This document shows positions 32,072 through 44,500 of a stretch of DNA of 64,000 nt, one piece after another. Positions within the stretch are counted from its first letter, which is position 1, and every line of letters starts with the position of its first letter. The notes beneath the pieces were generated by a model. The model was not told the origin of the DNA, searched no databases, and was given only the letters and a program-made list of their open reading frames with translations. Source of the DNA: Herpomyces periplanetae (lineage: Eukaryota > Ascomycota > Laboulbeniomycetes > Herpomycetales > Herpomycetaceae); assembly GCA_009733715.1 (NCBI GenBank), contig WMKJ01000049.1:32554-96553 (forward strand), given 5' to 3'. Both the position numbers and the translations under genes were made by a program.

Positions 32072-35000
32072 TCAAGAATATGCCGCCCAGCCTGCAAATA
32101 GCACTGATAAGTTTCGTGGATCTGTTGCTTGTTGAATAAGCTCGTTGACAGTAGCTTTAATGCTTAATTTATCTTTATTGAGTTTTTTTTTAACAGTGTT
32201 AAGTGCAAGAATAAAATGAGTTTGGGACTGTGTAGGGTTCAGATCATTTGCAAGTGGGGTGAGAGAATTTATGATAGGTGAGCAATCCTCATGATCCTCG
32301 TCATCTTTAATATTTTGAATTCGTTTGGCACGAAGACTCGTAATACTCCAGTCATAGAAGGGGTCGAATTTAAGAACGTTGAGCAATGTCAATATACACT
32401 CCCTATGTTCGTTCATAGCACCCAGTGTAAATTGACAACACCGTCGAAATACCCCTTCATACCCCGTGCATCCCATGGCATCGATAATATCACGAGTCAA
32501 TCGAAATGGAACGTTCTCCGGGATTGGTAAAATTTTACCTGATTCGAAGCATACTTCAAAGTCTACATGAACCAGTTCACCACTAGTTTCATCAATCAAA
32601 ATGTTTTGAAGATGCCTGTCACCGATTCCAAGAATGTATCCTGTGATCGAGTTCGTCGCTACACTACGTGTGTAAGCTGTCCTCTTAGAAAACCATTCAT
32701 CGGCTGATAAGTAACGTTCGAAAAAGAATTGGTGCAACACAGGCGAATATTGCGAGCAAACTAGTTTAAATGTAGATAGGCGAGTCTTACTATCTCTTTT
32801 CATTACCGAAAATATTTTTTTACGGCATTCTTTTGTAGGTAAATCTGACGGATGATACGCATGATGAGCATAAGACAAGTACTCTGCCAATGAAAGGGTA
32901 TTATCTATAAATTGGATGATAGATGCATTAAATTTAAGTGGTAGTACTTTGTAAGTTCGTATGCGTAATGCCCTGAACCTAGCTTGAAACTGGACGTGGA
33001 GAATCCTGTTAATTTGATTCAAAACTTGCTGCATTACAACATCTCGTTTGCAGCTCGTTGCGTCTAACGCCGAAGTAGTTGATGAGCCATCTTTAACTAT
33101 ACACTTATAGCTTTGTCCATTATCCGCAATTTCTACTATAATTTTAGGCATACTAAGCCCTTCTGCCACGATAAAATCTTCCTTAAATCCCGTTACCTTG
33201 GGAAGTATACCCGGACTAAAATAATCTCCGTCATTGCGTACCCTAACATTTAAAGTAGGCGGGGGAAGATTTAATCTAGGAATTGTATTCAATAATTTGC
33301 GTGTTTCTCGGTATAATTCCATTTTATGGCTTTCCTCCCGTTTAACTCGCATCCGCGCCACATCATAATATAATGAACTACTTAAATATATATCTCGCCA
33401 AACCTGACTGATTCTTGTACGCCGAGCATTAAATTCCCCAGATATTTCCCTTGCAACTAAAGCCCTTTTCTCCACCATGGTTGCACGTGACGAATGTACT
33501 GGCGAATGAAACGTTGAGCTCAACAAAATTGTGGGTCCACGAGTTACCCCTGCATTGGTCGAAGAAAAAGTGGATACTGGTGTACCTGCATTTCCTTCTT
33601 CTATGGCGGTGTATATGGACGGCATTCCGTGGTATGGATGATCGAAACATATTCGGAGAATCAAAGCCTTAATTAAACTTAGGAAACATTCCGGGGTCCG
33701 TTTATTTTCAGTTTGACAGTTATTAGACGTAACCTTAATTTGTTTATCCGCTTCATTGTTAGATTGCTCTCCAAGCCTACTCATTAATTGTTCCATTAAC
33801 CAAACAAATTTTCCACTTCCAACCTTTTCAATTCGTGATTTAACTACACAGTTGGCCTTTTCATTTTTTCGGTGTTCAAACCACAGTCCTAAAAATCCCA
33901 CAGAACTAATGTCATCAAAATCATCACTACTTTCCATGGAGCGTAGGTAATTTTCCAATCCTTTTAGGACAAATTTATCCCAAGTTTTCCTAAGTCGACC
34001 TATTTCCTCTTCTCCAATCTCTCTCCACTTTTTCATGTCATGAACCCTCTTTTCAAAGCGTTTTCGTTTTCCTTCATCTTCTTTACTTCGATACTCTTTG
34101 ATTACTTTCTCATAGGCATCCATTTCTTGTTTGCCCAATGCCATTCCACGTTCCTTGCGTAAAATTCTCTCTTCGTAACCCCCTTGTCTTACTTGTCGAT
34201 CGCAGAACTTTGCATATTCAGAGTACCCTCGTGCCATTGCATTTGCCGTTTGATGCGTTTCCCCTCCCGTATCTAATTTATCGTAATATTCCTTCATAAT
34301 ATCCTCAACTCGTTCAACCTTTGCTTCCTCTACTTCGTACGCTAATCGACATGCCAATTGTTGAAAATCTTCCCTTTTCACCCTGTCATCTTCTTTCAAT
34401 CGTTCCCACACTTTTTTCAATATTTTAATTGAACTATCCCGCTCTCCTTGCTCCCACAGCATTCGTGCGGTTTCTATTTCAATGTCTTCTCGCAAAATTT
34501 GAACTCCTGTCCACTGCTTGCTCAGTTCACGCATATACATAACCATACTCACACTATCACCCATCAAACCGTACTCTCTAGCTGCCCGGGCCCATCTAAT
34601 CAAGCCTTTCATTTCAATTTTTTGCGTAACTTCATTCCACCCTACCCTTTCACTGATCCTTCGAAACATGCCCCGTCTACAAAGTACAACCCTACGCACT
34701 TCGTTCCATCTCATTTCACCAAATTTTTCATCGTGTTTTTCAATATCCTTCCATATCTTTTCCAGTTCCCCTATATCATTCACTCGTCTTAATCGGTCTT
34801 GTTCCCAGAGACATCCTAATTGACATTGCATAGAATTCATTTTAACCCATTCTTCACTTAATCGAACCATTTCTTCAACAGTTTCAATTACGCTTTGCTT
34901 GGTGTTTTCATCATTCATCCATATTTTCGGTCCAGTTCCACGCCCATCTCCCCCGAAACCAACACCACGACGTTCTTCAACATCAAGTCTCCATTGCTCT

Positions 35001-38000
35001 AGTTTGCTCGCTACATTATCTCCTTGAATTCCACTCTTTCTACCTCCTTCATTCATCACAAGTCCGTAGTAACCCAAATTCAAATCGTCAAACGATTCTA
35101 TAGTTCCACGTAAATCTTCTTCACACAATTCCACACCTAACTGGATGCGAGAGTCAATTGTTGCACCGCGAATCAACAGACTCTTTCCCCCGTCTTTTTC
35201 GTAATCTAATCGCCTAAGTATCCCATCAAAACTGGAGCCCTCTTCGACTCCATAGAAAGAATCCGGCTCATCAAGACCTCCATAAATTCTAAGTAATAGC
35301 TCGCCCATCTCCCCAGCCCATTCAACTTTGGCGTTAAATCTCTCTCGGCCACCACATTCACTCCAACTAATTTCTGCTAACATTAGTGCTGTGCTGAACA
35401 TTCCACATTGAAGGGCTGCGCGTGAAGCCTCTAAAAAATCCACTTTAAACCAAAAGTTCCGCTCCGCACTACCCGCTTTACTGTTTTTTCCCCCTCGACC
35501 TCGTCCTCTCAAGTAAAGTATAACGCTTAGCAAAGCTTTTCTTATTGCTTTAACCCCTTCGCTTGTATCATTGAAAAATTCCTTGCACAAAGTCCCCATT
35601 TTGGCCTTCCCAATCGCATTTTCCCTAACCTCCTCTGCTAATGTCATGTGTACGATCGGATTTAAAAGTAATTCACCCAGTCCGTCAATCTGTTCAATGG
35701 CACCTTTTAACTCCCACACCATTCCATTTCGTGCTCCAATTGAACAGAGCCAAATGCATAGAGACTTTGCCCAGTCCTCTACTCGCTCATCGCAGTCCTT
35801 TAATTCGAATGTCGCCGATCTCTTCCTATCTTCAGCGCTACTATCAACATTTAATCTTAAGCCTATAATTACTTTGTCATCAACACAAGCTTCAGCTATC
35901 CACTTATCTTCTTTTCCTTTCTGCCCAAGACAAAATATTCTTCGAAGTGTGTCCTCGACTATGCTAACCGTGCGAGAGCTTTCACTGTATAAGCTATCGC
36001 ATAATGTTTTAATAATAAGTCCACCAGACGAAATCCCCTTCCAATCTTCTTGTTCATGCTTCCATTGGATTCCAAATACAGAGCAACGAATTCCCCTAAA
36101 GAACGCCTCCCCCAATACTCGTCCACTCCAAAACACGTACTGTTTGCTGGCATTGCCCTTTTTCAAAGTTTTCCATACTTGATATCCATATCTTACTGCA
36201 TCCACCTCTAGAACTCTCTCGCATTCGGAGTCAAATGTTTGAATAGCCGTCGAAATAATATAGTCACGCCAACGCTCAGATATTACCTTATCATGAGACA
36301 CTTCTTCTTTGAACATTTCTACGAGCACTTTCCATTCTGTACAATCATTGGTTTGGTCAAGCAATTTAAAAAACCTATCTGCTCCCCTTATAGTCCTTAA
36401 AAATTGATGTACCCACTGGCAAAACTCGTTAATATTCTCATACCCAGGACCATTATCTTTTATGAACTTATTTAACCATAAGTATACCGACACACAGTAT
36501 CCAATTAATGTTTCATCGGTCTTCTCCCCCTTGATATCAGAGCTTCGGGCGATCAAATGTTTGGCAATTTTAATAGCTTCTAGGCTACAAACCGAGTCCG
36601 TTAGATACTTTCTCACCATTCGCAACGTCATTTCAAGAGCATAGCCCTTTAAGGCAATATCCTTAGCGAAACTGATCGCTATGCCAACTTGGGCTAGCTT
36701 TAATCGCTCAAAGTATCCACCTGTACCCCCATCGTCGCTCGCCATAATAAATCTAACCAAGTAAATGTATAACCCTTCTGTCCAAACTCCATCCCAATCA
36801 ATATTTGAAAGTTTGCATAAATTTTCCACAGCTAGCATTAGTTCATCTCCTATCAGTCGAGGCTGACCAACATATCCTATTTTCCAACTAGGTTGTGTCA
36901 TTTTTATCATTTCGTCACCTTTCAACAGGCTTAATGCATCAAAATTAATTTGATAACTTTCTGTTCTTTGCATTAAATAGCCCAAAACCTTGGCAAACTT
37001 CACACGTGGAATCCGTTTAATTTTAGCCCGTACTAAGAATTCTTTTATACTCTTATCTAACTGTTCAGCATTCCAAATAATCATGTAGGCAATTGTTCGT
37101 TCAAACGCTTCTTTTAACAGCATATCAAGCTTCCTACCCAAAAGCTTATTAACATTTTCAAGTTCTTCGTACTGGGCTCGCATGGCAAGCTGCGCTATAA
37201 CTTCCTCCATACTCGCCATTACCATTTCCTCGATGGTAGTAAAACCGAAACATGCGTATGGCAAGCTTTCAATTTGTCTATTATTTTCAATCCATCCAAA
37301 TAAAATTTGTCGTGAGAATACAGTAAAAATTTCCCTACCATTGGTCAAACCGATTCTTTTACCAATGTTGCAGAGGCTAAGCTTTCCATGATCCAACGAC
37401 TGTTGAATAGTCCCTGCTATATTCACAATATCGTAGACACAACGACCCACAAGTTTAGGCTCTATACCGATACGACTGACGATCAATTGACGCATGAAAA
37501 TTACCTCAACCCATTCTGTATGATGGGGTAAATATCGAAAAATTTCTTCAAACACACGTTCTTGTTGCTCTGAAGAAAAGCAGTTGAAGAATTCGTGTAT
37601 GTTAAGTGAAACATGATGCATTACTGAGACTTCGCTGTTCTCCATTAATTTTATGTACGCTCGGCCTGCCCAACCGAGGCCTTCTTGCGTTTGTTCATCC
37701 TCATTTTGTTCCTTAGTGACTTGGATGAGTAAATCAATCACGCAAATTCTCAAATAGGACGAAAAAACGCCCTTGGTGCTGGCATTGTTAACTAGCCATT
37801 CATAGATGTCTCGACCTTTAGCCCATACACCACCACCATGCCTCCAAAACTTAACAAATCCGCTTACTAGCCGGATAACCAACTTGAGAGGTATTTCACT
37901 GCGTTCGTGCTTGTAATTTTGAAGCAAATTACGTCCGACAAACTCGAGAATCATTTCCCCTTCGTGAATTCCAATATCTAGAGAACTTGAAACTAGTGAA

Positions 38001-40897
38001 CTTAAGAACCCTTCACATGCACAAAAGTCTGCAACTGAGTAGTTTGTAATATGTTTGATGAAATTATGAGGAACTTGATTGTTTGCAGTTCCAGGTGTCA
38101 TAGCTTCAAATGCATGCGATACTAGATGTGCCAATGATGCCACGTATAGGCGAACTGACCTCACATCCCCCCGCTGTTCCCAATCTGTGCACCATTGATG
38201 AAATGATGACAACCGTGTACTTCCTAGCGTATCATTGTCTTCGAAATCAGAATCATACTCAGCTTCCGTGGGAATCTCCCCATCGTCGTCCCGGTCTCCG
38301 TATACTACTTTAACACGAGCATCTAGGCTACGCGAGATATAAAGCAGTAAGGGAAATAAGCCCACGCGTTCGAAAGCATCAGGGTCCAAGTTTTGGAATT
38401 CTGACATAGCAGGTGTGCATTCACACACTGCCATAAGCACAGAATCCACATTGTCCGCTATATAAGAGCTTTTGAGGATTCCTTTTGATATGTATTTGAG
38501 TAGCTCATTGGTTCCCTTTTTCAGAGTTTCAACTAGACATTTAAGTGTGTCGTCACTCTGGTACGACAAGCAACTATTTAATATACATTGCATTGTTGCA
38601 CCACGCATCATCACGACCTTAGATGAAGACGCCCAATCGTGCCCCTTGAAACTTTGGCAGGAAGTTTCCGTCTCAAGTACTAAATATTCGAATAGCCGTT
38701 TTTCCATATCTTCAGAGGAACTGAATTCCCTAAGCAAATTTTGACAGCCTGTCTCGTTAGTAGCACCAATAGCAACTTTTCGAGTCAATCGAGGAACATC
38801 TTCATCAGGGAGCAGTAGCAGGTATTTCAATTGACGGGCCTCCTCGCAGCTTCGAGACCATACACGACCTATTCTGTCCAAAATGACTAATGGTGCAAAT
38901 CTAAATCGTACCAAAGGGCGTCGAAGACAGATTCGAGCCAAGTTCGCGACATCAAGGGCAGAAAAGTTGGCACTGATTGCCATATATCCCCCTCGCTCCA
39001 CTTTCCAATGACATTTCCATTTATTCATTAGCCAATTTAATATTCGCTCGGACAGAGATTGCCACGAAAAGCTACTGAGGGATATGGTAAATTGGAGAAA
39101 GTTTTCCCATAAGGATAAAATGGAATCCGAGAGTGAAGTTGGACAAGTCATATCAAATGAAACCAGTAGTTCATCCAAAAATGTGCGAATTACGGAGCAA
39201 GGCACTAGTTCCAATCCGAGAAGAACGTTCATTAAATGTCCCGCAGCTCGACCACACGATGCAGTAGGTAATAGTCGGGTTGCTGCGACCCATATATCAG
39301 CGTATTTTGAACGCATAGATGGAGCGGCACTAGTTACCTGAAAGGCACAACTAGATATTGAGAAAGTAAGCCAGTAGGGTAAAGACAGAACAAATAAAAC
39401 TTACTTTGCCAGTGTGATAAGAGACCAATTTGACACGAGTAGGTTCTCATCAGGTATTAATGGTGTTAGCTTCGAGAGCAATTTTTCTAGGCACTCTTCA
39501 GTTAGAGTTAACTGAGGAATCATTATGGCAAGGATTTGCAAGCTGGTTATCCGCTCATCGATGGAAGTAGACAACCCGGCAGAGTCCATAAGATCATCGA
39601 ATTTTAAACATTTTCGCTGACGCTTTATGGGCAAAATGCTATCCCTTAGTCCAGAAGAGCCGTCAGATTTTTGAAGAGTATGTTTATCTAAAATAAAATA
39701 GTAGTAACCTAGGACAAATGGTATACACCAAAAGATGCTGCTTGGCTCTGGGTATAATGGGTTCATAGCAACAGATAGAAATGAGATATGTCCATAATCA
39801 CGAAGGGATTGTCCGGGAAAAAAGAAAATGAGACGATTGAGGGATATTAAGTCTTTTGGTTGCCGTTTAGTATACTCGGTGAATAAGATAAGGAGAAGAG
39901 ACTCGAGTACTTCAAGGTCTAAGCGATCCACATAAGCTAAATGAGTTAAGTGCCAGCGGCAGATGATCAAACTTGTGAGGATTTGTTCTTTTAAAAGCAT
40001 GTCTTTAACAGCCCATAAATTATGAAAGAGAGGAAGAAGGTTGAGTATACAAGATTGTGTAATTTGACAATGTTCGGGTGTGGTTCGAGCAAGTACGAGA
40101 TTCAGGCAAGTTAGCACGTCAGCCTGAGTACGTTTGGCAGATATTAGCAATTCAAATAACACAGTAATGAGTTGCTCCGCCAATTCAAGAACGGGGGCAT
40201 TTGAAGCTAGTAAAAGATATTTTAAGCATTGAACGAGTTCCATGCATATTGGAGAAAGTTCGGAGGTTAGCACTTTACGGGCACGAGAGTCGTTTTCGAT
40301 TTCTTTTGATTCTTGTGACGGATTGGAAGATCTGAGTTTGCTCGTAATGAAGCCATCTTCGTAAATTACCATAGAACCTGAAGCACCAGATAAGACGCGG
40401 CAGCAGTTAATGCAAAATTGTGTAAGAGACAACCAATAATGGCGCAAATGTTCAGTGTGAGGTTGAAAAGCAAGAATGACCTTAAGACATTTGAGATAGT
40501 CGAGAGCGATTGGTTTGCAAATTTTAAGAGTTTCCACGTAAACATAAGTTTGAATATGTTCTAAGATTAACTTGACGATTTTAGCATCAAAGAATTGTAC
40601 GCCGGATTCGATAACTTCACGTAAAGTTGTAGCAATTGAACTTAAACGAGCTGACACAGAGGATAAAGAGCTTCGTGCATGTGATTTTTCAAGCAGAGCA
40701 CGATCAGAAGCCGCAGCACGAAATAAGGTCTCGAAGATAATTCGCCATTCTTTACGTTCGATAGACTGTACTTTAGGCGTGTTGCGAATAGAAGCGAACA
40801 CATGGCGAAGATCAGCTACGCCCTCCTTCTGACATTTTATGGTAGACGAGCGAATTCGATCTAACACATCAAGCAAACAAATTTTTCCGTCACTCAT
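32072..40897 (-). CDS. TEL1: TEL1/ATM phosphatidylinositol-3-kinase-related protein kinase
   Basis: DNA double-strand-break and telomere checkpoint kinase of the ATM class; nuclear. Two exons, 40897-39405 and 39350-32072, give 2923 aa (yeast Tel1 2787). The intron acceptor TATCTAG was chosen because the nearer CAG breaks the frame; the joint reads ITLANCAFQ. The N-terminal two thirds are HEAT-like helices, followed by the FAT region and the kinase. The activation and catalytic blocks near residues 2710-2790 are ERYLSADEWFSKRTAYTRSV, SITGYILGIGDRHLQNILID and LPIPENVPFRLTRDIIDAMG. The FATC end is LSVLFAGWAAYS. Oddities: the usual HIDLG/HIDFG reads HVDFEVCFE, and the Lys-loop LRQD motif reads CKRD after an insertion. 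GDRHLQN and the metal-binding Asp are intact. ATR and TOR are less likely because ITGYILGIGDRH, VPFRLTRDI and EGVFRRCC are ATM-type. Confidence 0.92.
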
Positions 40898-41526
40898 GGC
40901 AATTATAGAGAGGATACCAAGTATAAAATAACCATAATATCCGGAACAATGATCATTTTAAGAATTAAATGAAAAAAATAATTAACGAAGTTGAATAAGA
41001 ATGAAGGTAGGTCAACAATGTATAAATTAGGAATTTAAAAGGGATTGAATGACTGAGTGATCAATTAATTGGAAATATTTAAATATACGAGAAACAAATA
41101 ACTAGAAGCGTGCTAAAATAAAATAAGATTAGAAAAAAGTGTGTTTTTGACGAAAACCAAAAAATTTACTTCGACGATCATGAAAATTGGCGTGTTAGAA
41201 GCGAACAAAAATTCGGAAAACACCTGACCCAATGTGGCGCTAATGTGGCTGAGGTCACTTAGTCAGAATGGGTGGATAATTAAATAATCCGATTAACATC
41301 ACGTGGGGGCGATGTTTTGGGGGAGCCGACGAGTAGAGCTGAGAGGGAAGGTCGCGGAGGGAATATTTGAAAGATATTTGCATTTGTGTATGTGATGTGG
41401 AGGAATTTACGCGTTAGAGGTGTTTTATAAGGGAATTGAAATTAGGAATTTGTATGAGATTAAATATTATATTCGGGGGAAAACGAGATTTATATTAGTT
41501 CACAGCACAGAGATATGAGGTTGTGA
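40898..41526. promoter_or_regulatory. Divergent promoter region TEL1 / NUP192
   Basis: About 630 bases between two very large divergent genes. It contains CACGTG at 41300-41305 within a locally GC-rich stretch, and ACGCGT at 41409-41414. The half next to TEL1 is AT-rich. No further gene was found. Confidence 0.45.
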
Positions 41527-44500
41527 ATGGTAGTGGGACTGAACTTGATTAAACAAAGTGTATGGGCGTTGAGTAGTTTTATGGAAATGGCAGACCCGGA
41601 GGAAACAGAAAGTTTTGAAGGTTTATTACGAGACTTAGCAGTGCTAAGTGAGGGACGGATTCCGCCACTGGATCGATTAGCAGAGGAAATTAGTAGTAAG
41701 GTTGGGGATTTCAAAGGTTTATTGGATAAACCTGGACCAAATGAAGCGAGTCGCAAACAGTTATTGTCGGGGAAAATTGTGGTGGATGATGTTGAGTTGG
41801 AGGTTAACGAGGAATTTAAGGCAGAGGTCATGCAAGTATCTAGTGAACTGGAATTGGACGAACTTGAATCGGCCAAATTATTTTTGATCGGACAGCGAGA
41901 TGCATTGGAATTAGATCGTTCACCCGTGTTAGCATCTATATTACGATTTCATAAACGGAGACAATTTCTGCTTGAGTGTTTACGAATGATATTTGAGCGT
42001 CCTTTGAATGAAGAAATTGAGGTAAGCTTGGATGATACAATGGTTAATCAAGACGCACTTGAACTTCAAACATTATCGGAGTTCAAGCAACTTCTTGACT
42101 CGTTGAAAACACAAATTTTGAGTGGACCAGACGGTAAAATTGGACCTGTACCGGAATTTTGGCGTCGTTGCTTTAGTAGTTTACACGATATTGAGAATTG
42201 GTTGGTTCGATTGTCAGAACAAGTTCAAAGAATGACGTTAGTTGGTCAAGTGTTGATGGGTGAAACAAAAGAGTCGCACGATTTTCAGCGAACATCTCTG
42301 ATAACACAGCATGAAGCTTTATCAGCAATTTGTTGCTATTTAATTCGAGATGGATTTGTTCCTGCATCTGAATACACAACAATATTTGGTCGATTAAGGC
42401 TTAGTGATAAATATGATTCAATTCTTGTTCATTTGGTTCCTATTCTTATGGGTTTTATCGAGTATGTCGGTAAAAAAGTCGTTAGCTCACACCCTGATGA
42501 AGCTGAAGCTATACATAAAAGTTTAGTAGGAGCTCGAACGGGGAATGTATGGTCCTTGCGAAGTTTTCACGCTGCAACTTTGTTAGTATGGCTCAGTGAA
42601 TATGCGGGACGGGATTTCGGGGATGAAGCGAAGACTATGCAAGACCGGTTAACGGAATTGGTTTTAGAAACTCTTAAAGATGGGGCATTTCATTTTATTC
42701 TTTCAATTGTAAAAGATGTACGAGATCACAGCTGGTGTGATTCGGCCAAGGATGGATTAACGGCGTTTTTACTGCAAGATGCACCCGCTTTATCAGGGGA
42801 TACAGAAAGTTTATCTCCTTACATGCAAAATCTAATGATGGAATATATGCAAACGTTTGTGGAAACCCTGATAACTAACATGCCGGACATGCTACGATTG
42901 CTGAAAGCGCGCGAAGATGAAAATCATCAGCTTCTTCAGTCTACGTATATGCTTGGGCAAGGGGACTATGATATGCACTTAGAGCGTTTTCTAATTATTA
43001 TATCTTATGTATATGAAGGTAGTCCAGAGGCTACATTAGATTTTTGGGTGTCACCGGACGGCAATTTGAATGGATTCTTACATTGGGCAGGCAAACGACA
43101 AACGACGCCTAGGGCGGCAGCTTATTGTGAAATGCTTCAATCTTTATCGGAGGGGGAAGTATGTGCTAATCATGCCCATCGATTTCTTTTGGAACAAGGC
43201 AGTAATGTGAATGGAAAGAATAGGAGACCTAAGTCGTTAAGTTGGTCACAAATTTTAAGTGAACTTGAATTTTATACATCATACATTAAAGACCGATCGG
43301 GATACGGATGTTCAGCTACGAGTTTTCCAGCGAGCGCGGGTGCGATTAATGATCATACAATTGAACCGGAATCACAACTTATGCTAGAATGCTACTTGAG
43401 ATTAATTGCTCATATGTGTGTTAATAGTCCTGAAGCTCGAGAATGGATTCCGACTCAATTACCTTTCAGTTTATTAGAAACTTTATTGTTCGCGTATAGT
43501 CGTGGAATAGAAGGTCGACTTAGAGCGTGTGTTTTAAACGTGATGTCCAGTTTGCTGAAGGATAAAACACGAGAAATTGGGCATAGTATGTGGTTAAGTT
43601 TTGACCAATGGATCTTTACAGGCTTAGCTATTCGTACGCCAGGAATTGTTAATCGTGAAGCGTGGATTCGTCCCAATACTCGACTTTTTGAACTATTCTC
43701 GGGGAATTTTGAAGAAGCCAATTCTTTTATGCGCTTACTCAATGGATTATTTGCAAAAATTACTTGCGATGCTTTACCATTTCCCGAAACACTTGGAGCA
43801 CATTATCGAAAAGTTGAAATTGATACGTACGTGGATTTTGCCATGGGATGTATATTTGGAGATTTGTCTCGCAATATTGATGCTAGTATGCAACAGTGGA
43901 TTCTTAGGCTTAATTGCTTAGAGTTCATATATACTTGTCTTGATTCTTTCAATGACAATTTGGTTATTCTTTCTATGCTTATGAATGTTAAGGTGGATGC
44001 AGCCCTTGAAATTTCATCACTTGGTGCATATCTTCGACTTCACCCGTTTGCGCGGGTAATGGATTGGTTGTTTAATGACGAAGTTTTGGTTGTTCTATTT
44101 GCTTCAGCTCATGAGGACATTGAAATTATCAATAAAACACCACCGGGATCACCTATTATACTTGCCATCACACGATGTATTCAAGTAATGGATGCTGTAA
44201 TGAGATTACAGTCGACCTATTTGGATTATGTCCGTCCCTACGTTAAAGCACAAGCTCAAGATGGTCGTATTTGTGTTGCTAATATGGCACTTACTTCATT
44301 TGAAGATTCCGTATTAAACAATCTTCAATTAATTGTTGATTTAGGATTATATTGCGGTTCGTCACACTTGGAACTCGTTCTCGCGGCCTTGAAGTTATTG
44401 GGCAAAATGTCATATTCTAAAAAACTTGCAAAGGTTGTTAAGCCTCCCGCATGTAGTGGTAATAATAGTGGAAGTGGAGAAAGTAAAATACTCAGTATCA

